This document shows, one piece after another, positions 13,705 to 14,594 of a DNA stretch of 14,594 bases. Made by a program: the position numbers and the translations under genes. The notes under the pieces were generated by a model, which ran no database searches, was not told the origin of the DNA, and saw only the letters and a program-made list of their open reading frames with translations. Positions within the stretch are counted from its first letter, which is position 1, and every line of letters begins with the position of its first letter. This DNA is from Candidatus Latescibacterota bacterium (GTDB lineage: Bacteria > Latescibacterota > 4484-107 > B68-G9). Where the stretch lies: assembly GCA_012962735.1 (NCBI GenBank), contig DTXA01000036.1, positions 1 to 14,594 on the forward strand. The letters are read 5' to 3'.

Positions 13705-14594
13705 TCATAGCTCCTTCACTTCGAACTCCCCCTTCGTGGGGACGAAGGTGGCCGCCACGAGAGCGACGGCGGATATGAACGCTCCCGCTAAGAAGGTAAT
13801 GGAGTATCCGAACCTCCCCCAGAGGTATCCCCCCACCAAGGGGAGGGGGACGGCCATGATGTGGTTGGCGGTAAGTCCTAAGGAGAGCGATGGGAGCACG
13901 TGCTCCCTTGGGGCTATCTTGCCGAGGTAGGTGGTGCGGGCGATGTTGGTCCCGAGGCATGCGCTGTCCAGGCAGTAAAGGGCGAAGAGCACAGGCTTTG
14001 AATGGACGAAGGCGTAGCCCGTGAACACGAATATAGGCACGGCCGTGCCCACAAGGAGCATCGCCCTTTCCCCGAACCGGTCGGTGGAGCGGCCTATGAG
14101 GGGTTGGGCGAAGATGTTTATGGCCTGGCTTACGGCTATGAGCACGGCTATCTCCTTAGCCGTGGCGCCGTGGACTTTCACCAATGCGAAGAGAGCGAAG
14201 GTTATGAATATCTGCCTCCTGCTCCCGTCCAACATCGTGAGGAGATAGAAGAGCGAGTACCTCTTCCTCACTATGAAACGCTCCCTGTGCCTCACAGTTG
14301 GCACCCCGAAGAGGCCCAGCATGACCAGGGCCCCGAGCAGAGCTGCTGCCACGGATTCCCAGAAGACCCCCCTGTACCCTACCTGTCCCACCGACAGGTA
14401 CACTAAGGCCGAGCCTGCAAGGGCGGCGATCCCAGCCACCGCGCTCGCATCCCCGAGCACGGCCCCAGTGGACCTCCGATGGGTCAGGGAGAGCAGGAGA
14501 CTCTGGCGCACGGGTATCCAGAGGTGGATGCCCATGCTGGCCACGAAGAGCGGAAGCAGGGTGGAGCTTACATCCCGGGAGAGGGAGAACATGA
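13705..14594 (-). CDS. Major facilitator superfamily transporter, 5' end beyond the right edge
   Basis: About 296 residues of a multi-pass membrane protein remain, enough for eight or nine helices. They include PLFVASMGIHLWIPV, AGIAALAGSALVYLSV, ESVAAALLGALVMLGLFGV, and a C-terminal half with IFAQPLIGRSTDRFGERAM. The GRSTDRFG segment is the MFS loop between helices, of the G-x-L-x-D-R-x-G type. Typical transporters have about 400 residues, so roughly the first 100 lie right of the window. The ATG near 14592 is probably internal because the frame stays open to the edge. No lesion is visible, in contrast to every gene downstream of it. The substrate is unknown; the sugar-type neighbours hint at a small organic molecule. 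Confidence 0.8.
   Translation of the reverse strand, partial: MFSLSRDVSSTLLPLFVASMGIHLWIPVRQSLLLSLTHRRSTGAVLGDASAVAGIAALAGSALVYLSVGQVGYRGVFWESVAAALLGALVMLGLFGVPTVRHRERFIVRKRYSLFYLLTMLDGSRRQIFITFALFALVKVHGATAKEIAVLIAVSQAINIFAQPLIGRSTDRFGERAMLLVGTAVPIFVFTGYAFVHSKPVLFALYCLDSACLGTNIARTTYLGKIAPREHVLPSLSLGLTANHIMAVPLPLVGGYLWGRFGYSITFLAGAFISAVALVAATFVPTKGEFEVKEL

Noticed and set aside
1..14594. CRISPR array, tRNA, rRNA, insertion sequence or integrase
   Set aside because: I saw no regularly spaced repeats, cloverleaf or rRNA-like sequence, and no transposase or recombinase motif on either strand.

Overview
The window is best read as three unequal blocks. Bases 1 to about 795 are AT-rich (38% GC in the one line I counted by hand, 61-120). 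They hold two partial minus-strand genes for membrane subunits of the proton-conducting antiporter family (NuoL/M/N, Mrp and membrane-hydrogenase type). At about 785-800 the sequence switches abruptly to GC-rich DNA (57% in one line, 4381-4440), and the switch falls inside reading frames on both sides. The left gene loses everything upstream of its GLPPFAGFW motif, and thrS loses its N-terminal half. The two sides do not look like one genome, and a chimeric assembly join is the most economical explanation.

Bases 795-9346 are an intact, tightly packed plus-strand operon: thrS (5' truncated by the junction), infC, rpmI, rplT, pheS, pheT, a small coiled-coil gene, zapA, rny and ymdB. The first six make or charge parts of the translation machinery. 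The small coiled-coil protein and ZapA are probable cell-division factors, and RNase Y and YmdB act in RNA turnover and signalling. The order and the frequent ATA and AGG codons suggest a thermophilic-looking, non-proteobacterial bacterium, but I cannot name the phylum. Start codons vary: GTG for pheS and the coiled-coil gene, TTG for ymdB, and, most notably, ATA for infC. Between zapA and rny lies a structured, terminator-like element.

Bases 9347-14594 run on the minus strand and carry accessory genes. Reading from the right edge leftwards they are an MFS transporter (its N-terminus lies off the window), a cysteine hydrolase of the isochorismatase family, a beta-propeller protein, an adenine-specific DNA methyltransferase of the type ISP/IIG kind, a Fic-family protein and a Gfo/Idh/MocA oxidoreductase. 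Every one of these except the transporter is broken. Family order and orientation are kept, and the surviving blocks still carry well-conserved motifs, but internal segments are cleanly missing and frames are shifted. This is either a recently and repeatedly deleted accessory region or an assembly artefact, and read mapping would separate the two.

I found no tRNA, rRNA, CRISPR array, insertion sequence or integrase, and no intact operon that I would call a new system. The points most worth checking are the chimeric junction, the ATA start of infC, the deletion-riddled gene string, and the structured spacer between zapA and rny.
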